Part shown: positions 43,657 to 52,610 of the stretch, piece by piece | Position numbering within the stretch: position 1 is the stretch's first letter | How the letters are laid out: each line of letters opens with the position of its first letter | Made by a program: the position numbers and the translations under genes | Notes under the pieces: generated by a model | What the model was told of the DNA's origin: nothing | What the model saw: the letters and a program-made list of their open reading frames with translations, nothing else | The model's database searches: none | DNA from: Clostridiales bacterium | GTDB lineage: Bacteria; Bacillota; Desulfotomaculia; Desulfotomaculales; VENG01 | DNA: 64,000 nucleotides | Direction of reading: 5' to 3' | NCBI GenBank assembly: GCA_016278505.1 | Contig: JADQBQ010000001.1 | Coordinates: 186,001-250,000 of the forward strand

Positions 43657-43833
43657 CTATTTATTTAAGAAATCGTCTAAAGAAATGGTAGCTCCCGATC
43701 GAGCTTCCTTGCGGCCCTGGTCAACTTGACGCATGGCTTTTTTGTCTGCCAAAAGGGACTTAGTGGCAGCTACCCTCATTGATACCGGTTTATTTTTACC
43801 CTTTCTCCTTTGGATGTTAGTTGCTTCAGGCAT
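43657..43833 (-). CDS. Probable antitoxin of a type II toxin-antitoxin pair
   Basis: This 58-residue protein starts at ATG 43833 behind AGAGGAGGG. It is very basic and ends RQVDQGRKEARSGATISLDDFLNK, the 'G...SLDEFL' ending common in small antitoxins next to RelE/ParE toxins. It precedes a truncated RelE/ParE-like frame. Identification rests mostly on that pairing. Confidence 0.5.
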   Translation of the reverse strand: MPEATNIQRRKGKNKPVSMRVAATKSLLADKKAMRQVDQGRKEARSGATISLDDFLNK

Positions 43834-43971
43834 ACTAACCCTCCTCTTTCTATCTTTCTTGTTTCTCATTAGTTTATCACCTTCCATTTGTGTGGACAAG
43901 TTTCTTCTTACCATTCCTGCCATTATTCATAGTTATTTAACTGGCAGATGTGATTATTTAAAAGGCTTTGT

Positions 43972-44010
43972 CGAAAAATAAAAGACCAGAGGAATTAACC
44001 CCGGTCTTTG
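43972..44010 (-). terminator. Minus-strand terminator
   Basis: Read on the minus strand: AAAGACC, a 15-base interior, GGTCTTT, then TATTTTT. It follows the possible 37-aa gene and precedes the antitoxin gene. Confidence 0.6.
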
Positions 44011-44108
44011 TTTTCGCCGGCCTGTTTAGCGGCGTCCTGAGCGGCTTTTTGAAGATCAAAATTTTCCTTGCTGTAGTCTTTATTGGGGGAATTATAGATT
44101 ATACTAAT
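43995..44108 (-). CDS. Possible 37-aa protein with non-canonical AUU start
   Basis: On the minus strand GGAGGTG is followed 7 bases later by ATT and an open frame ISIIYNSPNKDYSKENFDLQ, then KAAQDAAKQAGENKDRG and a stop, with a terminator right after. The composition is protein-like. No standard start codon fits, so this is an AUU start, a lost start, or chance. Confidence 0.35.
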   Translation of the reverse strand: MSIIYNSPNKDYSKENFDLQKAAQDAAKQAGENKDRG

Positions 44109-44439
44109 TCTTTTGCACCTCCGATATTATTTACCTGAAGTAGATGGTAGGTGTTTCAATTCGTGCGCCAGGAAGCGCATAGTTCAAATGCTCTGCCGCA
44201 GGTCGGCAGAGATACCGGATACCTCAGTTACGTTTCCGGCGAAACGCTATGGCAGAATTGGTGACAAATTGGTGACAATCTGCTCCGACTTGTCCAAAAA
44301 ACAACCCAATAGAGCAATTTGAGGCAAATTACCAAACCCGGCGAAGCCAGGAGGGACAAGCCCTCCCAAACTTTCGCCAACTATGCCAAACACGGGTTCT
44401 ATATAGGGCAAGCAAGAACCGTCCCCACTTGCTACGAGA
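44109..44439. other. Gene-free stretch with a tandem 11-bp repeat
   Basis: No gene is supported here. ATTGGTGACAA occurs twice in tandem at about 44257-44278, and GAATTGGTGAC recurs once at about 46445 on the other side of the nhaB gene. Confidence 0.4.
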
Positions 44440-45972
44440 TTACAACAGATATATTGTTGCCAGCACACCTGTAATAGACATAACGATGGTGTATGGCAGA
44501 GCCAGTTTCACCATCTCCATATAAGACAGGCGAATCAGTGGAGCAAGTGCAGAGGTTAACAGGAACAGGAACGCCGCCTGACCGTTTGGTGTAGCAACGG
44601 AAGGGATGTTTGTACCCATGTTGATTGAAACTGCCATCTTTTGATATTGTTCCAGTGCAATGCCTCCAGCTTTAAACGCTTGCTGTGTTTCATTCATATA
44701 TACGGTAGCAACAAATACGTTGTCACTAATCATGGAAAGGATACCGTTTGCCATAAAGAAAGCTACAAGCTGATTCTGTCCATCCTTGTTCAGTACCCAC
44801 TGAATGATCGGCTTAAACAGATGCTGGTCATGAATAACCGCGACGATGCCGAAAAATACGACCAACAACGCAGTGAACGGCAGTGCTTCTTCAAACGCAT
44901 GACCGATTTTTTCTTCTTTAATAACCCCGTTGAAAGCGGTAAGCAGGATGATAATCGTCAGACCAATAATACCGACTTCTGCCAGGTGCAACCCCAAGGC
45001 GATAACTAACAGAACGCCGCATACAGCCATAATAATCATGCGTACACGTCCACGAGCATCCATCTTAGCATCTTTAGCTTTTACGTCTTCTTCCATAACA
45101 TTTCGAACAGTATCAGGGAGCTGATAGCCGTACCCCCAAAACTTGGTGGCTTCAAGGGTAATGCAGGTCAGAAGACCAACGACCAGTACCGGGATAGACA
45201 CAGGTGCGCTGTGTAAAAAGAAATCAACGAAGTGCCATTCCATAATAGTGCCGATCAGTAGGTTCTGCGGTTCACCAACTATCGTTGTTGCTCCGCCCAG
45301 CGCAGTACCCACAGCACCATGCATCATAAGATTGCGCAGAAAACCACGGTACTGGTCCAGGTCCTCCCTATATGTGTCATCAACAATATGGTCGTGATTA
45401 ACGTCATATTTTTCTAATATTTTTTCGCTGGAAGCAAATTTGTGGAAGATGTTGTAAAATCCATATGCCACGGCGATAATCACCGCCGTTACGGTTAGTG
45501 CATCCAGAAAAGCTGAAAGAAATGCACCCATTAAAGAGAACAGGAATGCAAGCGCGACTTTGGAGCGTACTTTGGTAAGGATCTTGGAAAACAGGAACAC
45601 AAGACCTTCTTTCATAAAATAGATCCCGGCAACCATGAACATTAGAAGCAAAATAACCGGGAGGTTCATTTCAACTTCCTTATAGATCGTATGCGGGTTA
45701 GTAAGCCCGAGCACAACGGCTTCGATCGCAAGAAGTCCGCCTGCAGGGAGCGGATAGCATTTTAGCGCCATGGCAAGAGTAAAGATAAATTCGACAATCA
45801 ACACCCAACCGGTAACGTACTTACTTACGGTAAGCATCAAAATAGGGTTTAACACCAGAAAAGCAAGAATTGTTGCTTTGTACCAGTCCGGAGAGTTACC
45901 CAGAAAATTTGCTTTAAATGCTTGTCCGAAACCCATCTGTTTCGCTTTTCCGGTAACAGCCTGAGGATCCAT
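44440..45972 (-). CDS. nhaB: NhaB-type Na+/H+ antiporter
   Basis: This 510-residue polytopic membrane protein closely follows NhaB of gammaproteobacteria: [15 protein letters not shown] at the N-terminus, [46 protein letters not shown] and [17 protein letters not shown]. It should extrude Na+ in exchange for H+. ATG 45972 follows GGAGG by 8 bases; an in-frame start 15 bases earlier overlaps that site. NhaB is much less usual in Clostridia than NhaC or NhaD, and the gene sits inside a decaying accessory region, so horizontal gain is likely. Confidence 0.92.
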   Translation of the reverse strand: MDPQAVTGKAKQMGFGQAFKANFLGNSPDWYKATILAFLVLNPILMLTVSKYVTGWVLIVEFIFTLAMALKCYPLPAGGLLAIEAVVLGLTNPHTIYKEVEMNLPVILLLMFMVAGIYFMKEGLVFLFSKILTKVRSKVALAFLFSLMGAFLSAFLDALTVTAVIIAVAYGFYNIFHKFASSEKILEKYDVNHDHIVDDTYREDLDQYRGFLRNLMMHGAVGTALGGATTIVGEPQNLLIGTIMEWHFVDFFLHSAPVSIPVLVVGLLTCITLEATKFWGYGYQLPDTVRNVMEEDVKAKDAKMDARGRVRMIIMAVCGVLLVIALGLHLAEVGIIGLTIIILLTAFNGVIKEEKIGHAFEEALPFTALLVVFFGIVAVIHDQHLFKPIIQWVLNKDGQNQLVAFFMANGILSMISDNVFVATVYMNETQQAFKAGGIALEQYQKMAVSINMGTNIPSVATPNGQAAFLFLLTSALAPLIRLSYMEMVKLALPYTIVMSITGVLATIYLL

Positions 45973-46164
45973 ATGACATACCTCCAAAATGAGAAATTTA
46001 TAAGGCCTAATAAATATTCACAGGTCAATCAGTCACTGTAGTGTCGCATTAACATACTTGTATTTGAATTCACTATCGCTACTAGAACTAAACATCGATC
46101 CACACGAGTCCAAAACAGGGAAAAATTCACCCCCTATTCATAGTGTCAGAACAAAGAAAATGGA

Positions 46165-46207
46165 CAACAAAAAAAGGGGGGGTAGCCTTATTAAAGGCTA
46201 CCCCCCC
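46165..46207 (-). terminator. Terminator of the dinB transcript (minus strand)
   Basis: GGGGGGGTAGCCTT and AAGGCTACCCCCCC form a 14-bp stem with a 4-base loop. On the minus strand a run of seven Ts follows (TTTTTTTGTTG), so it ends the dinB operon before nhaB. Confidence 0.85.
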
Positions 46208-46223
46208 CAGTAGTCCGAATTCC

Positions 46224-46242
46224 TTGTGCCAACTTGGCACAA
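46224..46242. promoter_or_regulatory. Perfect 19-bp palindrome
   Basis: TTGTGCCAACTTGGCACAA is a 9-1-9 palindrome in the 470-bp region between nhaB and the dinB partner gene. It looks like a dimeric-repressor operator. The regulator is unknown. The rest of this region (45988-46460) has no gene I can support. Confidence 0.5.
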
Positions 46243-46460
46243 CACGTGATATGGAGCATTATATCAAATTGTTAGTTATTTGTCTAGAAAAAATAAGCCA
46301 ACCCTTGGGGTTGTTTAATTCCATATCTGATGGCGTTGTTTCTGGTTTCAGAGATAATTAATAGTATAACCATTATACAGTTCACTGCTCCAATTTGCAA
46401 TGGAAGTTCTTGAGATGCTCTTTTCTCCTGACTAATGCTGTTATTGAATTGGTGACTATG

Positions 46461-46766
46461 CTATTGATTTTTGGCCTTTAATTGAAATTTGCCACAGCTC
46501 TGGGCCTCTGGATTGTTATTTTTTAAGCATTCCTCCAACCCTTCAAGGCCCACTCGCTTAATTACCTCCATGATGGGTATTACCCCCGGTACCCTTTTTC
46601 CTAAGCCATAGTAAGCCTTAATATTTTTAAGGCAGCCGGTTCTGACTTCCTGCTTGCCCTGAATTTGCACAAAGAATTTGCAGTGTTTGCACCGGTGGAC
46701 GGCTCTTTGGCGCATTTCGGGCAAGTAAATGCGATGTTTTTCCCATAAAATATTATCGCGTCCCAC
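46461..46766 (-). CDS. Cys-containing small protein downstream of dinB
   Basis: This protein of up to 101 residues starts at GTG 46766 and overlaps the end of dinB by 14 bp. MRQRAVHRCKHCKFFVQIQG suggests a small zinc-binding N-terminus; further Cys residues occur at TGCLKN, LEECLK and SCGKFQ. No family is recognised. Co-translation with an SOS polymerase hints at a DNA-damage role. Confidence 0.6.
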   Translation of the reverse strand: MGRDNILWEKHRIYLPEMRQRAVHRCKHCKFFVQIQGKQEVRTGCLKNIKAYYGLGKRVPGVIPIMEVIKRVGLEGLEECLKNNNPEAQSCGKFQLKAKNQ

Positions 46767-47946
46767 GATTGATGCTCCCTTCTGTCAGGGATACTCCCCT
46801 CATGATTGCTGTCTCTCCAAATCTATCTTTTATCCGGTCGCATGCCCGTGAAATTCGGGAAAGACGGATTCGTTCACCAAAGATATCGTATTGAAAGTGA
46901 TCTTTTGGAATTAAATTGCTAAATGTTATTCCCACCAGGCGGACTGGCCACTCCTCTTCCCAGTGCTTTTGTAAGATGCCGCAAGCGGTGAAGTAGATTT
47001 CATCGGCCAGGTCAGTGCACTGGGACATGCTTTGCGACCGGGAGAAAAAACGGAGCTGGGGGTCACGTAGGGTTAAACTCACGGTGCGGCCGATATAATT
47101 CCCCTGACGTACGCGCCGGGCGATTGCCTCGCTCAATTCCAACATGACAACTTTGATTTTTTCAAAACCCTGCAGGTCCCGGGGTAAGGTCTTTTGCTGG
47201 CCGATGCTTTTACAGGTATCCAATGATGTGGGTACCACCGGGCTATTGTCTACCCCATTGGCAAGGTGCCAGAGCAATTGACCGTTTTTACCCCACCTTT
47301 TTTTAAGATATTGCACCGGAAAATTTGCCAGGTCCCCAATGGTATGTACGTTACAGTCGTAAAGATGCTTTTCGTAACGGGAGCCAACACCGAATAGTTT
47401 TCTAACGGGCTTGGGCCAAAAGATTTGCTTAAATTCCTCAATATCCGCAACCATGGTCAGGCCATTGGGTTTTTGTACCCCGGCTGCCATTTTTGCTATT
47501 AGCTTATTCGGACCGATACCCACGCTGCATAGTACGCCTACGTCATTTTTAATACGTTCTTTTAGCATTTTTGCAGTAACTTCCGGCAGGCCCCAAAGGT
47601 CGGTAACACCTGTAACGTCGGCGAAGGCTTCGTCAATAGAAAAGGGTTCCACCAGGTCTGTTATGTCCCGCATGATATGCAGTATCCTGGTGGAAAAGTC
47701 TACATAGAGCGGGTAATCCGGTTTAAAAAAGTATCCGTCGGGACAGAGTTGGCGGGCCTCCCACATTGGCATACCCGTCTTAACGCCCAAATCTTTTGCC
47801 GGGTATGATGCAGCCAGAACGATCCCGGTCCTCTTTTTGGGGTCGCCGGCAACAATAACTTTTTCATTTTTTAATTCGGTTTGTAAAGCCTGGTGGCAGC
47901 TGGCAAAGAAGCTATTCATATCAGCTAGTAAGATAACTCGCTTCAT
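46753..47946 (-). CDS. dinB: Y-family DNA polymerase (Pol IV/DinB type)
   Basis: This 397-residue translesion polymerase has the catalytic motifs LLADMNSFFASCHQAL (first Asp) and VEPFSIDEAFADVTG (DE pair, ~residue 105). A thumb HhH segment (GIGPNKLIAKMAAG, LFGVGSRYEKHLYD) and a C-terminal little-finger domain follow. It lacks the beta-clamp-binding tail that I would recognise with certainty. It starts at ATG 47946, with a LexA-like site 18 bp upstream. It is the first of two genes. Confidence 0.92.
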   Translation of the reverse strand: MKRVILLADMNSFFASCHQALQTELKNEKVIVAGDPKKRTGIVLAASYPAKDLGVKTGMPMWEARQLCPDGYFFKPDYPLYVDFSTRILHIMRDITDLVEPFSIDEAFADVTGVTDLWGLPEVTAKMLKERIKNDVGVLCSVGIGPNKLIAKMAAGVQKPNGLTMVADIEEFKQIFWPKPVRKLFGVGSRYEKHLYDCNVHTIGDLANFPVQYLKKRWGKNGQLLWHLANGVDNSPVVPTSLDTCKSIGQQKTLPRDLQGFEKIKVVMLELSEAIARRVRQGNYIGRTVSLTLRDPQLRFFSRSQSMSQCTDLADEIYFTACGILQKHWEEEWPVRLVGITFSNLIPKDHFQYDIFGERIRLSRISRACDRIKDRFGETAIMRGVSLTEGSINRGTR

Positions 47947-47963
47947 ATAATCACCAATCTATA

Positions 47964-47975
47964 GAACTAATGTTT
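47964..47975 (-). promoter_or_regulatory. Putative LexA (SOS) box of dinB
   Basis: GAAC-TAAT-GTTT matches the Gram-positive GAAC-N4-GTTY core and sits directly upstream of the polymerase gene. Confidence 0.55.
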
Positions 47976-48070
47976 GGTATTAATTATAGTGGTTTTGGGG
48001 ACGAGAATCAACTGGTGTAATTTGGACTCGCGAGTTAATACGAGGGCTTTTTAGATGATGGGGAACAACA

Positions 48071-48205
48071 ATGAGTAAATTTAACGAAATGAAGGAAAAA
48101 ATGGCCACGGAGTGTGCCAAACTGGAGGATCAGTCACTTGACGAGCAGGAAAGAATTAATAAGGTAGTTATAATCACAGCTGAAGTTTCTTACCAGTTGG
48201 AATGA
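48071..48205 (+). CDS. Small hypothetical protein, 44 aa
   Basis: ATG 48071 follows GGGGAACAACA. The product MSKFNEMKEKMATECAKLED, then QSLDEQERINKVVIITAEVSYQLE, is helical and acidic. Size and pattern recall small Spo0E-like or coiled-coil proteins, but no motif proves it. Confidence 0.45.
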   Translation: MSKFNEMKEKMATECAKLEDQSLDEQERINKVVIITAEVSYQLE

Positions 48206-48209
48206 TGTA

Positions 48210-48361
48210 TCAACCGGGGCGGTCCGAATTGTTTACACTCTCCTCGTGTAAACAAAGAAAAACTTCTATCAAATCGGGATCAAAATGTGTCCCGGCACAC
48301 CTTTTAAATTCCGTGATAACTTCGCTTGGGGGTAATTCCTTCTTTTGGGAAAAATAATAGG
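48210..48361 (-). pseudogene. C-terminal remnant of an HD-GYP domain protein
   Basis: The minus strand reads FSQKKELPPSEVITEFKRCA, then GTHFDPDLIEVFLCLHEESV and a stop at 48210-48212. The segment GTxFDPxLxExF is the last helix region of HD-GYP cyclic-di-GMP phosphodiesterases. The catalytic HD and GYP parts are gone, so it is a dead fragment. Confidence 0.6.
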
Positions 48362-48523
48362 AGGAAATTCAGCCTAATTGGGAGAGGGAAGTAAAGTGCT
48401 TTTCGGTTTATGGGGCAGAGGTTTGCATTGGATGCTTCGGTGTTGGTCGGCTAGACAGAGAGGGTAACCCTTAGGAAATGGAACGGTTGGGGTTTTTCTC
48501 GTTTGGATACATTTAACATATGA

Positions 48524-48561
48524 CATGGGACAGTGGACGGTGTGTTGTCCCCTGTCCCATG
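48524..48561. repeat. Inverted repeat with 10-bp arms
   Basis: CATGGGACAG and CTGTCCCATG flank an 18-base loop containing GTTGTCCC. It resembles intergenic GGGACA-type elements; it may also end the flavodoxin-family transcript. Confidence 0.5.
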
Positions 48562-48599
48562 GGCAAGTTTAACGTTCAGAAACGTTCTCGCTTGACTCA

Positions 48600-49226
48600 T
48601 TATTTTATAATTTTCCCTTTGATGGTTTTTACTATGTTCGTGCCCAGTTGGCGGCAGGCTTTCATTGCTCCCTCGTCTTCCTCTACGCTTCTGCGCCAAA
48701 TGTTTTTGCCGTCCTTGAAATCGGCCTGCAATGAGCCGCTTACCCCGGTAAAGGCCAGCGGTGCGTTCTGGTCCCGGGCGTCCACCAACTGTATTCCCTG
48801 GCCGGAGAGGTAATGCTCCATGATTTGCAGTACCAAGTCCTGTCCACCGTTGCGCAAGCCGGCATTGGTAACTGCCGCCCCGGCCTTTCCGGCCAACATG
48901 TTTTTGTACATGTGCATCCAGCGGGAGCGGTCCATGAAGTTTTTCATCATGGCGGTTACATTTCCCCAGTACACCGGGGAACCCAGCACGATGCCGTCGG
49001 CGGTCAGCAGCTTTTCAGCCATGCTGTTCATGTCATCGTCATTGATGGTACACTGGTTACGGCCCAGGCACTTGTTGCAGGAAATACAAAATTTGATATT
49101 GTGGTCAGCTAGCTCCAGTAATTCAGTGGACGCGCCCTGTGCAGCGGCCTCATCGAGTACCGCCTGAAGAAGGACAGCGGTATTTTTGTTTTTTCTGTGG
49201 CTTCCGTTAATGGCAATGATCTTCAT
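48600..49226 (-). CDS. Flavodoxin-fold NAD(P)H-dependent FMN reductase family protein
   Basis: This 208-residue iron-sulfur-flavoprotein-like reductase of the FMN_red family has IAINGSHRKNKNTAVLL (phosphate-binding loop), CISCNKCLGRNQCTINDDD (a Cys-rich segment, CxxCxxx...C, that may bind an Fe-S cluster) and GSPVYWGNVTAMMKNFMDR. Such proteins reduce flavins, quinones or metals in anaerobes. It has ATG with an AGGGAGGAATT-like site and is close to a DUF3795 gene upstream, likely one unit. Confidence 0.85.
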   Translation of the reverse strand: MKIIAINGSHRKNKNTAVLLQAVLDEAAAQGASTELLELADHNIKFCISCNKCLGRNQCTINDDDMNSMAEKLLTADGIVLGSPVYWGNVTAMMKNFMDRSRWMHMYKNMLAGKAGAAVTNAGLRNGGQDLVLQIMEHYLSGQGIQLVDARDQNAPLAFTGVSGSLQADFKDGKNIWRRSVEEDEGAMKACRQLGTNIVKTIKGKIIK

Positions 49227-49270
49227 GTCTAATTCCTCCCTAATCAGTTTAAGTAGTTAACCGGCCCATT

Positions 49271-49693
49271 CTAATCGAGTTCCGGCCCGACACCCAGTTT
49301 CATTTTACCGCGGAAATAAAGGCTGACAAGCGTGGGGTATTCTTCTTCCCAGGCTTTCCTGCCCATTTTCTTTAACGCCAGAAGACTGTACAGTTTGAAA
49401 TTGTGGGGTAAAATACCGGCGCGGTCGGCACAGGGGGCCAGCCTACGGCAGGGAAAATCACCGCACTGGTAACAGAATTCCACGCCCTTGGCCTGGGCGC
49501 AATCAAAGGTGGAACATCCGCCGGGTATGGGGGTAACTTTGCCGGAACAGGGGCGGCAGCCCGGGCATCTGGCACGTTCCGGCGCAACTTTCATTTTTTC
49601 GGCCAGTTTTTTGTTAAATGCAGGGTCTTGTTCAGCCTGGTAGAGGGGACATGCGCTACAAAGCAAACCACAAGGGGCGGAAAGATCTGACAC
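49271..49693 (-). CDS. DUF3795 family Cys-rich protein
   Basis: This 140-residue protein begins APCGLLCSACPLYQ, the DUF3795 signature, and has further CxxC-like groups (CPGCRPC, CSTFDC, CYQCGDFPC). Eleven or so cysteines suggest metal or Fe-S binding; the biological role is unknown. It precedes the flavodoxin-family reductase on the same strand, a plausible redox pairing. Confidence 0.8.
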   Translation of the reverse strand: MSDLSAPCGLLCSACPLYQAEQDPAFNKKLAEKMKVAPERARCPGCRPCSGKVTPIPGGCSTFDCAQAKGVEFCYQCGDFPCRRLAPCADRAGILPHNFKLYSLLALKKMGRKAWEEEYPTLVSLYFRGKMKLGVGPELD

Positions 49694-49792
49694 TGTTCCA
49701 TCATCCTTTCATTAAATAGTCAGATAGTTAGATCAATTATAACAAAGACTTGTACTATTTAGCAAAAAAAAGACTGTGCCTTTATTGACAAG

Positions 49793-50003
49793 GTGGTAGT
49801 CAAGGGGTGTAGACATGTTTGTAATATTGGTTTATGATGTAAATGTAAATGAGTGGTGAAGGTTTTAAAAAATCCGCTAGGAATGGTGGAATTCTGCAGG
49901 ATTAGATGACGGATAATACTAGGTCATTATATAAGTGTTCAGACCGCTTACAGTATTCAATCCGAAATAATGGGCATAAAGAAGGGCAAATATTTGCCTG
50001 TAA
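49793..50003 (+). pseudogene. Decayed copy of cas2 with the end of the cas1-cas2 junction
   Basis: From 49793 the sequence repeats the cas1-cas2 junction and cas2 of 63055-63338. The shared text includes TGGTAGTCAAGGGGTGT, the ATG with MFVILVYDVNV, and a 3' part around GTGTTCAG and AATAATGGGCATA up to the stop. A one-base loss gives a TGA after 14 codons, and about 70 bases in the middle are deleted. It marks an old duplication of cas2 plus leader in front of array 1. Confidence 0.85.
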
Positions 50004-50176
50004 AATTTTTCCGTCGACATCCAATAGTGCAAAAACCCCCGGGGGGCGACGGAAAAAACGGCATGCTTTTGATGTAATTTTAGCTAAAGATAATAAAAAT
50101 CATCAATATGTGCTTGTTAAATCCTTAATTTTGCTGATAAAATGGCACAAACAAAACAAAATATGCGAAAAATCGG
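50004..50176 (+). promoter_or_regulatory. CRISPR leader of array 1
   Basis: A 173-bp A/T-rich leader similar throughout to the array 2 leader. Shared blocks are CCGTCG...CGACGG flanking a stem of C and G runs, TATGTGCTTGTT, CCTAATTTT-like text and AAAATATGCGaAAAA just before the first repeat. It points into the array, so array 1 is transcribed and extended from this side. Confidence 0.8.
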
Positions 50177-52548
50177 GGCCGTAGCCTACCTATAAGGAAT
50201 TGAAACTTGTGGTAAAATACTACAAAGCAGGCTCGGGCTTTGGCCGTAGCCTACCTATAAGGAATTGAAACCTTATAGCTTCTTTACCTTGTAACTCTAC
50301 AGCATATAAGGCCGTAGCCTACCTATAAGGAATTGAAACATCCATCAGGCGTATTTGGTTTGAGTCCGTCTCTGTATGGCCGTAGCCTACCTATAAGGAA
50401 TTGAAACCCCGGACCACCTGTTCCTGGCAGCGATCTAACTCTTGGCCGTAGCCTACCTATAAGGAATTGAAACTTAACTGCATTATATTGATGCTTCATT
50501 AACCCCGTTTTGGCCGTAGCCTACCTATAAGGAATTGAAACTCTTTTCCAGTGCGGCTTTCACCACGTCCGGGGCCATGGCCGTAGCCTACCTATAAGGA
50601 ATTGAAACAACAAAATAGTTAAATTTGCCGAAGCAGGTATTCCCCTGGCCGTAGCCTACCTATAAGGAATTGAAACATTGACAGTAAAATAAAATTGGAT
50701 CTACGACTAATTAGGCCGTAGCCTACCTATAAGGAATTGAAACTCAGAGGGGGCCATACCCTTATAAACCACAAAACCGGCCGTAGCCTACCTATAAGGA
50801 ATTGAAACACTCATAATCTTTCAATTCACCTTCCGTCAATTCCGGCCGTAGCCTACCTATAAGGAATTGAAACATAAGGGCTTCTGATTCGGTTAGCTTG
50901 ACAGCGGTTTCCGGCCGTAGCCTACCTATAAGGAATTGAAACCCATTAAGGCCCATAGGTGAAGGGTTTGACTGTTTAGTGGCCGTAGCCTACCTATAAG
51001 GAATTGAAACTTTTCTTCTTATTTAAATAATTACTGGGAAATACCGGCCGTAGCCTACCTATAAGGAATTGAAACGAGGATCGGAACCGGAAAGCACTGG
51101 TACAGCTATATACGGCCGTAGCCTACCTATAAGGAATTGAAACTTGACCTTGAAAAATCGGCGTACTCTGTTATTTCCAGGCCGTAGCCTACCTATAAGG
51201 AATTGAAACCAGTTGGAAAATATCTGCACCTTTGCTGTATACCTGGCCGTAGCCTACCTATAAGGAATTGAAACACCCTTGAGCGTAAGCCCCCGGAGGG
51301 GCTGCCGGCATTGGCCGTAGCCTACCTATAAGGAATTGAAACTAAAGGCGTCGTACCCATGTTTTTTAATTTCATCTGCGGCCGTAGCCTACCTATAAGG
51401 AATTGAAACTCATTTTAGATATATTGGTAAGGTCAATAATCATAACAGGCCGTAGCCTACCTATAAGGAATTGAAACTATAATACTGCACCTGATTCTTC
51501 CCCATTACCTCAGGCCGTAGCCTACCTATAAGGAATTGAAACTATATAAGATACTGGCAAAGAGCAAGACCCCCAAGACGGCCGTAGCCTACCTATAAGG
51601 AATTGAAACACCCATAATCTCTAAACGCATTGTGCGGAATCCTTTTCGGCCGTAGCCTACCTATAAGGAATTGAAACTGGAAATGGATTTGTAATTCTGA
51701 AGTAAATTAATCTTAGGCCGTAGCCTACCTATAAGGAATTGAAACACCTCCATAAATTAAATATAAAAAACTCTTGCAAACAGGCCGTAGCCTACCTATA
51801 AGGAATTGAAACCTGCTAAACGCATAAGGGTCACTAAATACAGATAAAGGCCGTAGCCTACCTATAAGGAATTGAAACAATGTAATCATTGCAAAAAAGT
51901 TTATTGCATAGTTTAAGGCCGTAGCCTACCTATAAGGAATTGAAACCTGGTACGAGACCCTAACTGCTGGAAGCCTAGTTCCTGGCCGTAGCCTACCTAT
52001 AAGGAATTGAAACACGGTTTTCCAGGTAAAGGTTTCTTCTTTTACCTGGGGCCGTAGCCTACCTATAAGGAATTGAAACGGAGCGTACTCCGCGCTAACG
52101 TGTTTACCTATTTCAGGCCGTAGCCTACCTATAAGGAATTGAAACTCAAAGGGCGGCTTGTGATCTAATAGCATACCATGTGCGGCCGTAGCCTACCTAT
52201 AAGGAATTGAAACTCAACTATTGTTACAAAGCTGATATACTTCTCAACTACGGCCGTAGCCTACCTATAAGGAATTGAAACTCCGTTGCGGATAAAAAGT
52301 TTTGCAGATCCCATATAGGGCCGTAGCCTACCTATAAGGAATTGAAACTATATCGTTCTAGGTGTTGCCCTTGGTTTCATTGTGAGGCCGTAGCCTACCT
52401 ATAAGGAATTGAAACATGACCCCGGCACAGGGGGTGAGGACGAAAGTGGCGGGCCGTAGCCTACCTATAAGGAATTGAAACCGATAACCAGTTGGTGTTT
52501 CAAACCTCTTATTTTGGTGGCCGTAGCCTACCTATAAGGAATTGAAAC
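50177..52548 (+). CRISPR. CRISPR array 1: 36 repeats, 35 spacers
   Basis: Thirty-six 30-bp repeats that appear identical begin GGCCGTAGCC, contain TACCTATAAG and end GAATTGAAAC. They are separated by 35 spacers of 35-39 nt. The 3' end AATTGAAAC is the type I-B handle. The repeat differs from that of array 2 only at positions 2-4 (GCC against TTT). I saw no duplicated spacer by eye. No degenerate terminal repeat is visible; the last repeat at 52519-52548 is intact. Confidence 0.99.
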
Positions 52549-52610
52549 AAACCGTCGGTGCGAGGTCTTTACCTTGTCAGTTAGCTGTTATATTATGATA
52601 ATCTTAAAAG

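Noticed and set aside
44153-44164. GTTTCAATTC, the reverse complement of the CRISPR repeat end, upstream of nhaB.
   Set aside because: Only 10 bases match and the rest of the repeat is absent; chance is likely in 64 kb.
49906-50184. A 92-codon plus-strand frame ahead of array 1.
   Set aside because: It runs through the decayed cas2 copy and the leader in a frame unrelated to cas2, and has no ribosome-binding site.
51926-52174. An open frame on the minus strand inside array 1 with a repeating peptide.
   Set aside because: It is simply the translated CRISPR repeat.
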